From: Novosphingobium sp. ZN18A2
GTDB lineage: Bacteria > Pseudomonadota > Alphaproteobacteria > Sphingomonadales > Sphingomonadaceae
Assembly (NCBI RefSeq): GCF_036784765.1
Contig: NZ_CP136651.1
Span: 2,046,001-2,110,000, forward strand
Direction: 5' to 3'
DNA length: 64,000 nucleotides
Shown here piece after piece: positions 45,466 through 53,699 of this stretch. The translations under genes and the position numbers were made by a program. Below the pieces are notes generated by a model. It saw only the letters and a program-made list of their open reading frames with translations. It was not told where the DNA came from and made no database searches. Numbering within the stretch: position 1 is the first letter of the stretch; each line of letters opens with the position of its first letter.

Positions 45466-46473
45466 ACGTAACGACGCGATCCACGCGCGCACCGTCAGGT
45501 CGCCTTCGCGATCCGGGCTGGCCTTGCCCAGCTCGGGCATCGCGATGCCTCCCTCCAGGCTTTCCATCCGGTAGAGCAGGATCGACCGGTCCGGATCGCC
45601 CGGCGCGATGTCGAAAGACAGCCCGCCCGATCCCCGGCCTGCCGCCGTGGGCCGCTTGCCGATCCCGTATTTCACCGGATTGTCCTGCTCCCAGCGCAAA
45701 TCCAGCCCGGAATTGGACGCCGCACCGCGCGGATTGTGGCAGTGCGCGCAGTTGATATCGAGATATCCCCGCGCGGCATCCGCAAGCGGAACGTTCGCGC
45801 GATCCTCCCACAGCGGAATACGATGCGCCACGGCCGGAACGGCGTTCAGCCGCCCTGCCGCGTGCTGCGCGCGAAGCCACGCATCCGAGAGGTTGCGCGC
45901 CTTGGGGCCGATGGGCGTCACCGCCCCCGAAAGCGCGTGGCATTCCTTGCACTGGTTCTTGTTGGGGATCGCATAGCTGATCGAAACGCCCTGCGGCGTG
46001 GTCAGCGCAATGCGCGCGCCGGCCAGCGCAAGCGTCGCTTCGGTCTGATCGTCGTTCCACTTGTACGGAAGCGCCAGCCAACCGTCTGCCCTGTGCATCA
46101 GCACCCGCGTTTCGATCAGGCGCAGCCTGCCCTTCTCCGGAAAGGCGAATGTCTTGATAAGCGCAGCGCCGGCCGGAAGATCGAGCAGTCCGTCGCCTTG
46201 CGCTTTCGCTTGCGTGCCCTTCGGCAGGTAGAGGAACCGCAGCTTCGTCGCCCCGTCGGACCAAAGCGGCGTATTGAGCCGATAGGGCGTTACGCCCGAT
46301 ACCGGCACAAGTTTCGCCCCGCCGGTGAAAAAACCATAATCGGACAGCTTCGCCGGAAAACCGCTTCCGGTTATCGCAGTGTCGTGAACGCGCTGCCGCC
46401 CCCTTTCCGACGAGTGCGCTATCGACGCCCCGGCAACAAGGAACGCCGCCGCAATAATCGCGCCGCGTTTCAT
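45463..46473 (-). CDS. Secreted diheme c-type cytochrome (SO2930-like)
   Basis: 336 residues. A Sec signal (MKRGAIIAAAFLVAGASIAHS) precedes a domain with two heme sites, CKECH and CAHCH, each CxxCH. Sequence between the hemes (SDAWLRAQHAAGRLNAVP) and the N-terminal LSDYGFFTGGAKLVPVSGVTPYRLNTPLWSDGA resembles the SO2930 family, always seen next to a beta-helix protein. It should be periplasmic; the electron partner is unknown. The ATGA overlap with the upstream gene shows coupling. The stop codon TAG is formed by the first bases of the MITE-like terminal repeat. Confidence 0.85.
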   Translation of the reverse strand: MKRGAIIAAAFLVAGASIAHSSERGRQRVHDTAITGSGFPAKLSDYGFFTGGAKLVPVSGVTPYRLNTPLWSDGATKLRFLYLPKGTQAKAQGDGLLDLPAGAALIKTFAFPEKGRLRLIETRVLMHRADGWLALPYKWNDDQTEATLALAGARIALTTPQGVSISYAIPNKNQCKECHALSGAVTPIGPKARNLSDAWLRAQHAAGRLNAVPAVAHRIPLWEDRANVPLADAARGYLDINCAHCHNPRGAASNSGLDLRWEQDNPVKYGIGKRPTAAGRGSGGLSFDIAPGDPDRSILLYRMESLEGGIAMPELGKASPDREGDLTVRAWIASLR

Positions 46474-47693
46474 GATGCGATGCGCGCATCCAGCGCCGCC
46501 GGTGCACCGACGGATGCAGGGTCGACCGTCTTCCCCGGCACGGGAAGCGTAACCGGCGCGGGCGTCGCCTTGTCGGTTCCGTCCCCCTGCTCTGGCAGGT
46601 TCAGCGTCCATGCGCGGGTGCCCTTGACCGCCGCAACGGCCTGGCCCGGCGTTCCCAGCCCATCCCACAGCACCGGCGGAAGCGCGCCGCCGAACGCGGC
46701 AAGCAATTGCGTCTTTCCATCCATCTGCGGATCGGTCCCGCCGCGCAGATAGGTGTTGGTGCCAACCACGACATTGCGCGGATAGGGGTTGTATCGCTTG
46801 TCGTCGAAAGCGCTGGGATAGGAAACGACCATGACTTGCGCGGTCGGGTTGTCGGACATGAAATTGTTGCGGACCAGCACGCCGTCATTGGCCATGACCA
46901 TCACGCCCGTCCCGCGGCGCACACCTGCCACGATATTCCCCTTGGGCGCGAAATTGGGCGTATCGTTGGCAACCACCAGGTTCTCTTCCACCAGCGTGTT
47001 GCCGCCGCCCATCACCGGCAGGTTGGGCAGGTCGAACACCAGTATACCGCCTGTGTTGCGGGTAACGAAATTGGCCCGGACCAGCGCATCGCGGCTGTTT
47101 TCGATCTCGATCCCTGCGACATTCGTTTCCGAGATCGAATTGCGAACGGTGATGTGATCGCTCTGCCCGACATAGATGCCTGCATCGGACGCGCCCTGCA
47201 CCTTGCACCCGTCGATCAGGATGTTGCTGCTTTCCACCGGATAGATGCCATAGGCGCCATTGGTTTCCTTCGGCCCGCCCGTCCATGTCACGCGGATGCG
47301 ATAATAGACGATATCGTCAGCATCCTTGGACTTGATGCCGTCACCGTGCGGGTTTTCGACCGCGAAATCGCGAAGGGTCACGCCGTCCGACGTGACAAGC
47401 AGCCCCTCACCCGCGCCTTCCTGCCCGGTGAAATCCAGCACGGTGGCTTCCATTCCCGCACCGCGCACGGTCACGCCTTTCACATCCAGCGAAAGACCGT
47501 CAGTCAGGACGAACCGCCCCGTGCCAAGGGCGACGGTGTCCCCCGGTTCGGCAACGATCAGCGCTTCCTGCAATCGCTGCTGCGCATCCGCGCCCGCGGC
47601 GACATCGATCGTCTTTGCGATTGCAGGGTGGGCCAGGGCGAGCGCAATAAGCGCGCCCAGCCCGGGGGCGAGCGTGTTTTCCGGCATCCTCAT
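46470..47693 (-). CDS. Secreted right-handed beta-helix repeat protein
   Basis: 407 residues with a signal peptide (cleavage near AIAK at 26). Residues 30-330 show PbH1-type beta-helix rungs, for example VTVRGAGMEATVLDF, ITVRNSISETNVAGIEIENSRDALVRANFV and GVLVRNNFMSDN. Such folds bind or cleave polysaccharides, but no lyase or hydrolase site is evident. It is the partner of the diheme cytochrome gene, which overlaps its stop. A C-terminal Pro/Thr/Ala-rich tail follows. ATG at 47693 is used; an ATG two codons on is possible. Confidence 0.85.
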   Translation of the reverse strand: MRMPENTLAPGLGALIALALAHPAIAKTIDVAAGADAQQRLQEALIVAEPGDTVALGTGRFVLTDGLSLDVKGVTVRGAGMEATVLDFTGQEGAGEGLLVTSDGVTLRDFAVENPHGDGIKSKDADDIVYYRIRVTWTGGPKETNGAYGIYPVESSNILIDGCKVQGASDAGIYVGQSDHITVRNSISETNVAGIEIENSRDALVRANFVTRNTGGILVFDLPNLPVMGGGNTLVEENLVVANDTPNFAPKGNIVAGVRRGTGVMVMANDGVLVRNNFMSDNPTAQVMVVSYPSAFDDKRYNPYPRNVVVGTNTYLRGGTDPQMDGKTQLLAAFGGALPPVLWDGLGTPGQAVAAVKGTRAWTLNLPEQGDGTDKATPAPVTLPVPGKTVDPASVGAPAALDARIAS

Positions 47694-47708
47694 GCCGCCG
47701 ATGATGCG

Positions 47709-47724
47709 CTTACACCAATGTAAG
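47709..47724. promoter_or_regulatory. Palindromic operator upstream of the beta-helix/cytochrome operon
   Basis: CTTACA-CCAA-TGTAAG, a perfect 6-bp inverted repeat with a 4-base centre, lies 16 bases before the beta-helix start codon. On the minus strand it overlaps a TTGACT that could be a -35 element. The TTACAN4TGTAA form is typical of TetR-family operators; the regulator is not encoded next to it. Confidence 0.55.
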
Positions 47725-47777
47725 TCAATGCCCCGCGCGGCGGCGGCCCGCACCTGGGATCGGAACCGCCGAAGTCG

Positions 47778-49250
47778 CTAGGCAGCCAGCGCCTTGTTGA
47801 TTTCCTCGACCATCTTCTTGGCATCGGACAACAACATCATCGTCTGGTCCATATAGAACACGTCGTTGTCGACGCCGGCATAGCCCACGCCGCCCATGCT
47901 GCGCTTGATGAAGAACACCTGCTTGGCCTTGTCCACATCGAACACCGGCATGCCGTAGATCGGGCTGGACTTGTCGGTCTTGGCCGCCGGGTTCACCACG
48001 TCATTCGCGCCGATGATGAAGGCAACGTCCGCCGTGGCGAATTCGGAGTTGATGTCTTCCAGCTCGAACACTTCATCGTAAGGCACGTTGGCTTCGGCCA
48101 GCAGCACGTTCATGTGGCCGGGCATACGGCCCGCGACCGGGTGGATCGCGTACTTTACCTCCACGCCCTTCTCTTTCAGCAGGTCGCCCATCTCGCGCAG
48201 CGCGTGCTGCGCCTGCGCCACGGCCATGCCATAGCCGGGGATGATGATGACCTTTTCCGCCTGCTCAAGGATGAACGCGGCATCGTCGGCGCTGCCCTGC
48301 TTGTAGGGGCGCTGCTCGCGCGGGGCGCCTTCACCGCCGCCCGAAGTGTCCGCGCCGAAGCCGCCCGCGATCACCGAGATGAAGCTGCGATTCATTGCGC
48401 GGCACATGATGTAGGACAGGATCGCGCCTGAAGAGCCGACCAGCGCGCCGGTGATGATCATCGCGGTGTTGTGCAGCGTAAAGCCCATCGCTGCCGCCGC
48501 CCAGCCCGAATACGAGTTGAGCATCGAGACAACCACCGGCATATCCGCCCCGCCGATCGGGATGATCAGCAGGAAACCGATGGCAAAGCTCAATGCGGTG
48601 ACGACCGCGATCACCCACAATCCCTGATCCTGCGTGAAATAGGCCACCAGCCCAAGGATCGCCGCAAGCGTGCCCAGGTTGATAACGTGCCGCGCCGGCA
48701 GGATGATCGGCGCGCCGCTCATCTTCCCGGCGAGTTTCAGGAACGCAATGACAGAGCCGCTGAACGTGATCGCACCGATGGCGATGCCGAGGCCCATCTC
48801 GACGCGGCTCTGCGGTTCGATCAGTCCTTCAAGGCCGGTGATGCCAAAGGCCGAGGGGTTCAGGTAGGCCGCCCAGCCGACCAGCACCGCCGCCATGCCG
48901 ACCAGCGAGTGAAACGCCGCGACAAGTTGCGGCATGTCGGTCATCTTGATGCGGCGCGCGATCAGGAAGCCCACGCCGCCGCCGATGGCGATGGCCGCGA
49001 CGATTTCCGGCAGGCTGGCGATAGAATGCGTGACAAGCGTCGTCACCACGGCAATCGTCATGCCGATTATGCCGAAGCGGTTGCCCCGGCGCGATGTCGC
49101 CGGGCTGGAAAGCCCGCGCAGCGCAAGGATGAACAGTACGCCCGCCGCCAGATAGGCCAGCGCAACCCACGGGCTGACCGCGTGAATCGCTTCGCCCGCC
49201 GCTGCGGGAAAGGCCGCCATCGGCGCGTTGATTTCCGGCTGGGGGACCAT
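47778..49250 (-). CDS. pntB: NAD(P) transhydrogenase subunit beta
   Basis: 490-residue inner-membrane subunit of the proton-pumping transhydrogenase, which reduces NADP+ with NADH. About nine helices span 25-280, and the NADP-binding domain III occupies the last 190 residues, with IIPGYGMAVAQAQHAL, HPVAGRMPGHMNVLLAEA and GANDVVNPAAKTD. The ATG shares its A with the stop of the preceding subunit gene (TGATG). It is the last gene of a pnt operon. Confidence 0.95.
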   Translation of the reverse strand: MVPQPEINAPMAAFPAAAGEAIHAVSPWVALAYLAAGVLFILALRGLSSPATSRRGNRFGIIGMTIAVVTTLVTHSIASLPEIVAAIAIGGGVGFLIARRIKMTDMPQLVAAFHSLVGMAAVLVGWAAYLNPSAFGITGLEGLIEPQSRVEMGLGIAIGAITFSGSVIAFLKLAGKMSGAPIILPARHVINLGTLAAILGLVAYFTQDQGLWVIAVVTALSFAIGFLLIIPIGGADMPVVVSMLNSYSGWAAAAMGFTLHNTAMIITGALVGSSGAILSYIMCRAMNRSFISVIAGGFGADTSGGGEGAPREQRPYKQGSADDAAFILEQAEKVIIIPGYGMAVAQAQHALREMGDLLKEKGVEVKYAIHPVAGRMPGHMNVLLAEANVPYDEVFELEDINSEFATADVAFIIGANDVVNPAAKTDKSSPIYGMPVFDVDKAKQVFFIKRSMGGVGYAGVDNDVFYMDQTMMLLSDAKKMVEEINKALAA

Positions 49251-49567
49251 CACTTGCCCTCCCCGCCATTGGCCGGCTTCTGCGCCGGCTTCTCCTTCTT
49301 CTTGTACATCGCCAGCATCCGCTCCGTTACGGCGAATCCGCCGAAGATGTTCACGGATGCAAGCGCCACGGCGATCAGCCCGAGCCATTTGGACCCGGCG
49401 CTTCCCGACGCCGCACTGGCGATCAGCGCGCCGACCACGATGACGGATGAAATCGCGTTGGTCACCGCCATCAGCGGCGTATGCAGCGCCGGGGTGACCG
49501 ACCAGACGACGTAATAGCCCACGAAACAGGCCAGCACGAAAATCGACAGGATCGAAATGAAGTCCAC
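49250..49567 (-). CDS. pntAB: NAD(P) transhydrogenase subunit alpha 2 (membrane part)
   Basis: 105 residues. In the split form of the enzyme this encodes the membrane helices of the alpha subunit. Three helices are visible (4-24, 32-52, 60-80), with HTPLMAVTNAISS in the second, and a Lys/Pro-rich tail. It begins with GTG, 14 bases after the alpha 1 gene, and is translationally coupled to pntB. Confidence 0.92.
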   Translation of the reverse strand: MDFISILSIFVLACFVGYYVVWSVTPALHTPLMAVTNAISSVIVVGALIASAASGSAGSKWLGLIAVALASVNIFGGFAVTERMLAMYKKKEKPAQKPANGGEGK

Positions 49568-49581
49568 TTGGCTTGCCCCCT

Positions 49582-50712
49582 TCAGCCCAGCAGGCGCGGA
49601 TTGACGACTTTGCCGCCCTGCGTCAGCCGGATCGCATCGCCGATTTCCTCGTCGAGCACGGGCTTGCCCTGCTCTTTGTCCCAGAAGGCCGAGAGGAAGT
49701 TGAACAGGTTGCGGCTGAACAGCGCCGAAGCGTCCGCCGCCAGATGCGCGGGCGTGTTGGAATAGCCCATGATCTTCACGCCGTGCTTCACCACGATTTC
49801 ATCAGGCTTCGAACCCTCGACGTTGCCGCCCTGCGCAACCGCAAGGTCGAAGATCACGCTGCCGGGCTTCATTGTGGCGATCTGTGCGTCGGTGATCAGC
49901 CTTGGTGCCGCTCTGCCCGGTATAAGGGCCGTTGTGATGACGATGTCCTGCTTGGCAATGTGCGAGCTGACCAGTTCGGCCTGCGCCTTCTGGTATTCCT
50001 CGCTCATCTCGGTGGCATAGCCGCCCGATCCCTCGCCTTCGATCCCCGCCACGCTTTCCACGAAGATCGGCTTCGCGCCAAGCGACTGGATCTGCTCCCT
50101 GGTGGCAGACCGAACGTCCGTCGCGGAAACCTGCGCGCCAAGGCGGCGGGCGGTGGCAATCGCCTGCAATCCCGCCACGCCCACGCCCATGACAAAGCAC
50201 CTTGCCGCGGAAATCGTGCCCGCGGCGGTCATCATCATCGGGAACGCGCGGCCATAAGTGCCCGCCGCGTCGACCACCGCCTTGTAGCCTGAAAGGTTCG
50301 ACTGGCTTGACAGGATATCCATGGATTGCGCGCGCGTGATGCGCGGCATGAATTCCATCGCCAGCGCCTCGAAACCCGCAGAAGCATAGGCATCCACGCG
50401 TTCGCGCTGGCCGAATGGGTCCAGTCCGGCAACGATCCACGCGCCCGGCTTCGCCCCTGCAAGAACCGCCGGTTCCGGCCCCTGCACGGCCAGAACGATG
50501 TCCGCATCCTTCACCGCATCGCCGGCCGCCACGCTCGCCCCGGCGGCGGCGTAGTCGGCATCGGCAATAGACGCAGCTTCACCCGCGCCCGCCTCTACCG
50601 CCACGCTGGCACCCAGCCCGACGAACTTCTTTACCGTCTCGGGCGTTGCCGCAACGCGGGTTTCGCCCGGGGCGCGTTCCTTGAGAACCGCGATCCGGAT
50701 CGGTGTAGCCAC
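49582..50712 (-). CDS. pntAA: NAD(P) transhydrogenase subunit alpha 1 (NAD-binding)
   Basis: 376-residue soluble domain I of the transhydrogenase, of the alanine dehydrogenase fold. IAVLKERAPGETRVAATPE at the N-terminus, the Rossmann motif VMGVGVAGLQAIATARRLGA and the DVRSATREQIQSLGAK loop bind NAD. It starts with GTG five bases after the stop of the small oxidase-subunit gene. Confidence 0.94.
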   Translation of the reverse strand: MATPIRIAVLKERAPGETRVAATPETVKKFVGLGASVAVEAGAGEAASIADADYAAAGASVAAGDAVKDADIVLAVQGPEPAVLAGAKPGAWIVAGLDPFGQRERVDAYASAGFEALAMEFMPRITRAQSMDILSSQSNLSGYKAVVDAAGTYGRAFPMMMTAAGTISAARCFVMGVGVAGLQAIATARRLGAQVSATDVRSATREQIQSLGAKPIFVESVAGIEGEGSGGYATEMSEEYQKAQAELVSSHIAKQDIVITTALIPGRAAPRLITDAQIATMKPGSVIFDLAVAQGGNVEGSKPDEIVVKHGVKIMGYSNTPAHLAADASALFSRNLFNFLSAFWDKEQGKPVLDEEIGDAIRLTQGGKVVNPRLLG

Positions 50713-50717
50713 CGGTG

Positions 50718-50837
50718 TCAGGAAATCAGCAGGATAACGACGATCACGATGAAGGCGATCACCGGGATCGAATACTTAATCAGGTTGAGAAAGCCGACAT
50801 AGGTCTGCTCGGCCGCTTTCATGTCATTCGCGCTCAT
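50718..50837 (-). CDS. aa3-type cytochrome c oxidase subunit IV (39 residues)
   Basis: A 39-codon gene starting with ATG behind GGGACGG. The sequence begins MSANDMKAAEQTYVGFLNLI and continues into one C-terminal membrane helix rich in Ile and Val (IPVIAFIVIVVILLIS). A short polar N-terminus with the (A)EQTYxGF(L) motif followed by one helix is the pattern of the small alphaproteobacterial aa3-oxidase subunit IV. It precedes pntAA by five bases and is probably in the pnt operon, away from the main cox genes. Confidence 0.85.
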   Translation of the reverse strand: MSANDMKAAEQTYVGFLNLIKYSIPVIAFIVIVVILLIS

Positions 50838-51003
50838 ATCCGTCCCTGTTTTGATGCGCGGGGCGGATGCCCCCCAAACTCTCGACTTATCCTGTAACCG
50901 CGCCTCCGCCGCACCTCAAGAGGCCAGAGTGTCCGATCAGCCTTAATCGAGCCTTTACCCAATTGCTCTAGGTCTTCTGCCTGACCAGACCTGCGGGGAG
51001 CAT

Positions 51004-52422
51004 ATGTCCGAAGGCCCAGAGCGCCTGTTGATGCTGATCGACGATGAACCCGCGCAGTGCCGCCTCATATCGGCACTGGCAGCGCGGGAGGGATGGCGCA
51101 CGGTCGTCGCGGGCGATTCGGAAACGGCCATCGCAATGCTCGGCACCCGGCAGGGGATGCAACTTTCTGCCATTGTGCTCGACCAGTGGGTTCCCGGAGA
51201 CGACGCCTGCGACCTAATCGCGGAGTTGAAGGCACGCCGCCCCGCCTTGCCGATCCTGATGCTCACGACCAGCGCCAGCCCACTGCTGGCCGTGGAGGCG
51301 ATGCGCGCGGGCGCGACCGATTACCTCATCAAGCCCGTCGCGCCGGAACGCCTGTTGCAGGCCCTTCGCGCGGCGACCACGCGGGAAATTCCCGCTGCCG
51401 AGCTTCAGCCGCTTACCGAAAAGTTCGGAACGCCGCTGGACTTCGACGCGATGATCGGCGCGGCGCCATCGTTCCGCGCCGCGCTCGCCGTCGCGGCCAA
51501 GGCCGCCCGCACGCACAGCCCGGTCCTGATCGAAGGCGAAAGCGGTACAGGCAAGGAAATGCTGGTGCGCGCGATGCACGCCGCATCGCCGCGCGCAAAG
51601 ACAGCGCTGCGCATGGTGAACGTGGCCGGCGTGCCCGCAAACCAGATCGAGTCCGTGCTGTTCGGCCATGAAAAAGGCGCCTTTGCGGGTGCTTTCGAGC
51701 GTCATATCGGCGCCTTGCAGCACGCCGATGGCGGAACCCTGATCATCGACGAGATCGATCGCCTGCCCCCCGACGTTCAGGAGCGGCTGGCCCGGTTCAT
51801 GGCGCGCGGCGACGTGCAGCCGATCGGCGCGCGGCATTCCTTCAAGGTGGATGTGCGGATCATCGCCGCAAGCAATGCGCCCATGGCCGACCTGGCGGAA
51901 ACCGGCGCATTCCGCCCTGACCTGCTGGAAGCGCTTTCCGCCATCCGGGTGCGCCTTCCCGCGCTGCGCGAGAGAAGCGGCGATATTCCGGCGCTTGCGC
52001 GCCATTTCCTTGCCCGGATCGGCGAGCAGCCCGGTCTGCGTCCGCTGGGCATAACGGACAGCGCGCTTTCGCTGCTTGCCGCCTATGACTGGCCGGGCAA
52101 CGTCCGCCAGTTGCAGGCTACGCTTTTCCGCGCGGCCGTGTTCTGCGACGGCGAGGCGCTGACGGTGCAGGATTTCCCGAACCTGGCCGATATCCTTGGC
52201 GAAGCGGCGCCGTCCTCCCAGCCTCTGATAGAGGCTGCCGGGATCACACTCTATACGCCGGACGGGAACCTTCGTCCGCTTGAGGAAATCGAGGCCGATG
52301 TGATCCGGCTCGCCATCGGGCACTATCGCGGACGGATGACCGAAGTCGCCCGCCGGTTGGGCATCGGCCGGTCCACGCTTTACCGCAAGCTCAACGAACT
52401 CGGTATCGACAACGCGGCGTAA
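51004..52422 (+). CDS. NtrC-type response regulator with altered GAFTGA motif
   Basis: 472 residues: receiver domain with phosphoacceptor Asp60 (IVLDQWVPG), AAA+ domain with Walker A GESGTGKE (178-185) and Walker B LIIDE (246-250), and a Fis-type helix-turn-helix at the end (AIGHYRGRMTEVARRLGIGRSTLYRKLNEL). The sigma-54 contact loop reads GAFAGA (225-230) rather than GAFTGA; the Thr is important for sigma-54 contact in NtrC. It may act without sigma-54 or weakly. No kinase gene adjoins it. The SDR gene follows 19 bases later. Confidence 0.9.
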   Translation: MSEGPERLLMLIDDEPAQCRLISALAAREGWRTVVAGDSETAIAMLGTRQGMQLSAIVLDQWVPGDDACDLIAELKARRPALPILMLTTSASPLLAVEAMRAGATDYLIKPVAPERLLQALRAATTREIPAAELQPLTEKFGTPLDFDAMIGAAPSFRAALAVAAKAARTHSPVLIEGESGTGKEMLVRAMHAASPRAKTALRMVNVAGVPANQIESVLFGHEKGAFAGAFERHIGALQHADGGTLIIDEIDRLPPDVQERLARFMARGDVQPIGARHSFKVDVRIIAASNAPMADLAETGAFRPDLLEALSAIRVRLPALRERSGDIPALARHFLARIGEQPGLRPLGITDSALSLLAAYDWPGNVRQLQATLFRAAVFCDGEALTVQDFPNLADILGEAAPSSQPLIEAAGITLYTPDGNLRPLEEIEADVIRLAIGHYRGRMTEVARRLGIGRSTLYRKLNELGIDNAA

Positions 52423-52441
52423 CGCGGTCTAGCGTTGCCCG

Positions 52442-53209
52442 ATGGGTGACGGAATTTTCGATTTTTCGGGCAAGACAGCGCTGATTACCGGCGCGGCCTC
52501 GGGCATCGGTGCGGCAACCGCCAGGTGGCTGGACGGACGCGGGATAGAGCGGCTGGTGCTTGTCGATATCGACCGGCCTGGCCTCGACCGTCTTGGCCTG
52601 TCCTGCAACGTCACGCCGATCGGCGGGGACGTTGCCGATCCGGCATTGTGGACCTTGCTGGCCCGCGAAAGCCCGTCCATCGATTGCGCCGTGATCAACG
52701 CGGGCATAGCGGCAGGCACCGCTATCACGGATCTGGATATCGCCGCGTGGAAAAAGGTCATGGCCGTCAACCTTGACGGGGCATTCCTGGGTCTGCGCTT
52801 CGCGATGCGCACAATGAAGAAGGCCGGCCGGGGCGCCATCGTGCTTACCGCGTCGGTAGTGGGCCTGAAGGCAGAGCCGGGTATCGCGGCCTATGCGGCG
52901 TCCAAGGCCGGCGTGATCCAGCTGGCACGGGTCGCGGCGAAGGAAGCGGCGGATTTCGGGGTGCGGGTGAATGCCATTGCACCCGGCGGAGTAGATACAC
53001 CGATCTGGGATACCGTTCCGTTCTTCAAGGATCTTGAGGCAAAGGAAGGCGGACGCGAGGCGGCGATTGCCGCGATGGGGTCCGCAACGCCGCTGGGCCG
53101 CTATGCCACGGCAGATGAAATCGCGGGGCAGATCGGTTTCCTGCTTTCGGAAATGGCGGCCACGATCACCGGAACCGTGCTGGTAAGCGACGGGGGCTAT
53201 GCCATTTGA
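52442..53209 (+). CDS. Short-chain dehydrogenase/reductase
   Basis: 255-residue classical SDR. Cofactor motif ALITGAASGIGAATA, NAGIAAG, and the Tyr-x3-Lys site YAASK with the preceding Ser in LTASVVGLK are intact. PGGVDTPIWDT follows as usual. Substrate unknown. The ATG is 19 bases after the regulator gene, so it may be co-transcribed. Confidence 0.9.
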   Translation: MGDGIFDFSGKTALITGAASGIGAATARWLDGRGIERLVLVDIDRPGLDRLGLSCNVTPIGGDVADPALWTLLARESPSIDCAVINAGIAAGTAITDLDIAAWKKVMAVNLDGAFLGLRFAMRTMKKAGRGAIVLTASVVGLKAEPGIAAYAASKAGVIQLARVAAKEAADFGVRVNAIAPGGVDTPIWDTVPFFKDLEAKEGGREAAIAAMGSATPLGRYATADEIAGQIGFLLSEMAATITGTVLVSDGGYAI

Positions 53210-53245
53210 GCCCCCGACGCTGGGCCGCCACCTGCCCCGTCGCCC

Positions 53246-53599
53246 TTATCTGTCGAGATATACCTCGCCGACACGATAGCCGCGCTTCGCCATCTTCTTG
53301 ATGTAATGCCGCCGTTCGTGCCGCAATTCATGGGCATATTCGCCCCATGCATCGCGCAGGTCGCCGGTATCGTCGGCACGGTGCAGGTCGCTCGCCAGTT
53401 CCTTCTTCGCCTCGACCACGCCGACCTGGTAATTGAACCAGTACTTGTTGGCGATGCCCGCAATCGGCTGTGCAATGATGTGCGCCTCCTCTTTGTGGGC
53501 AAGCGCCTCTTCATAAAGCGTCGGCATCGTCACCGCATAGGCGGTGCCACTCCCGAGAATCGCAATCACTAAGGCCGCAATGGCAGAGGTCGCTTTCAT
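53246..53599 (-). CDS. Hypothetical exported protein
   Basis: 117 residues. A signal peptide (MKATSAIAALVIAILGSGTAYA) precedes a charged, helical, His- and Glu-rich sequence with EEALAHKEEAHIIAQ and AHELRHERRHYIKK. No known family is recognised. It has its own start region and stands alone between convergent SDR and folP genes. Confidence 0.65.
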   Translation of the reverse strand: MKATSAIAALVIAILGSGTAYAVTMPTLYEEALAHKEEAHIIAQPIAGIANKYWFNYQVGVVEAKKELASDLHRADDTGDLRDAWGEYAHELRHERRHYIKKMAKRGYRVGEVYLDR

Positions 53600-53699
53600 C
53601 TATGCCTCCCTTGGCAGTGCGCACCGCGCCGTTCGCGGCCGCTTGCAAGGGGAACGAGACGCCGCGGGCATTTAATCCATCGCGCGTCGCTTTTTCCGT

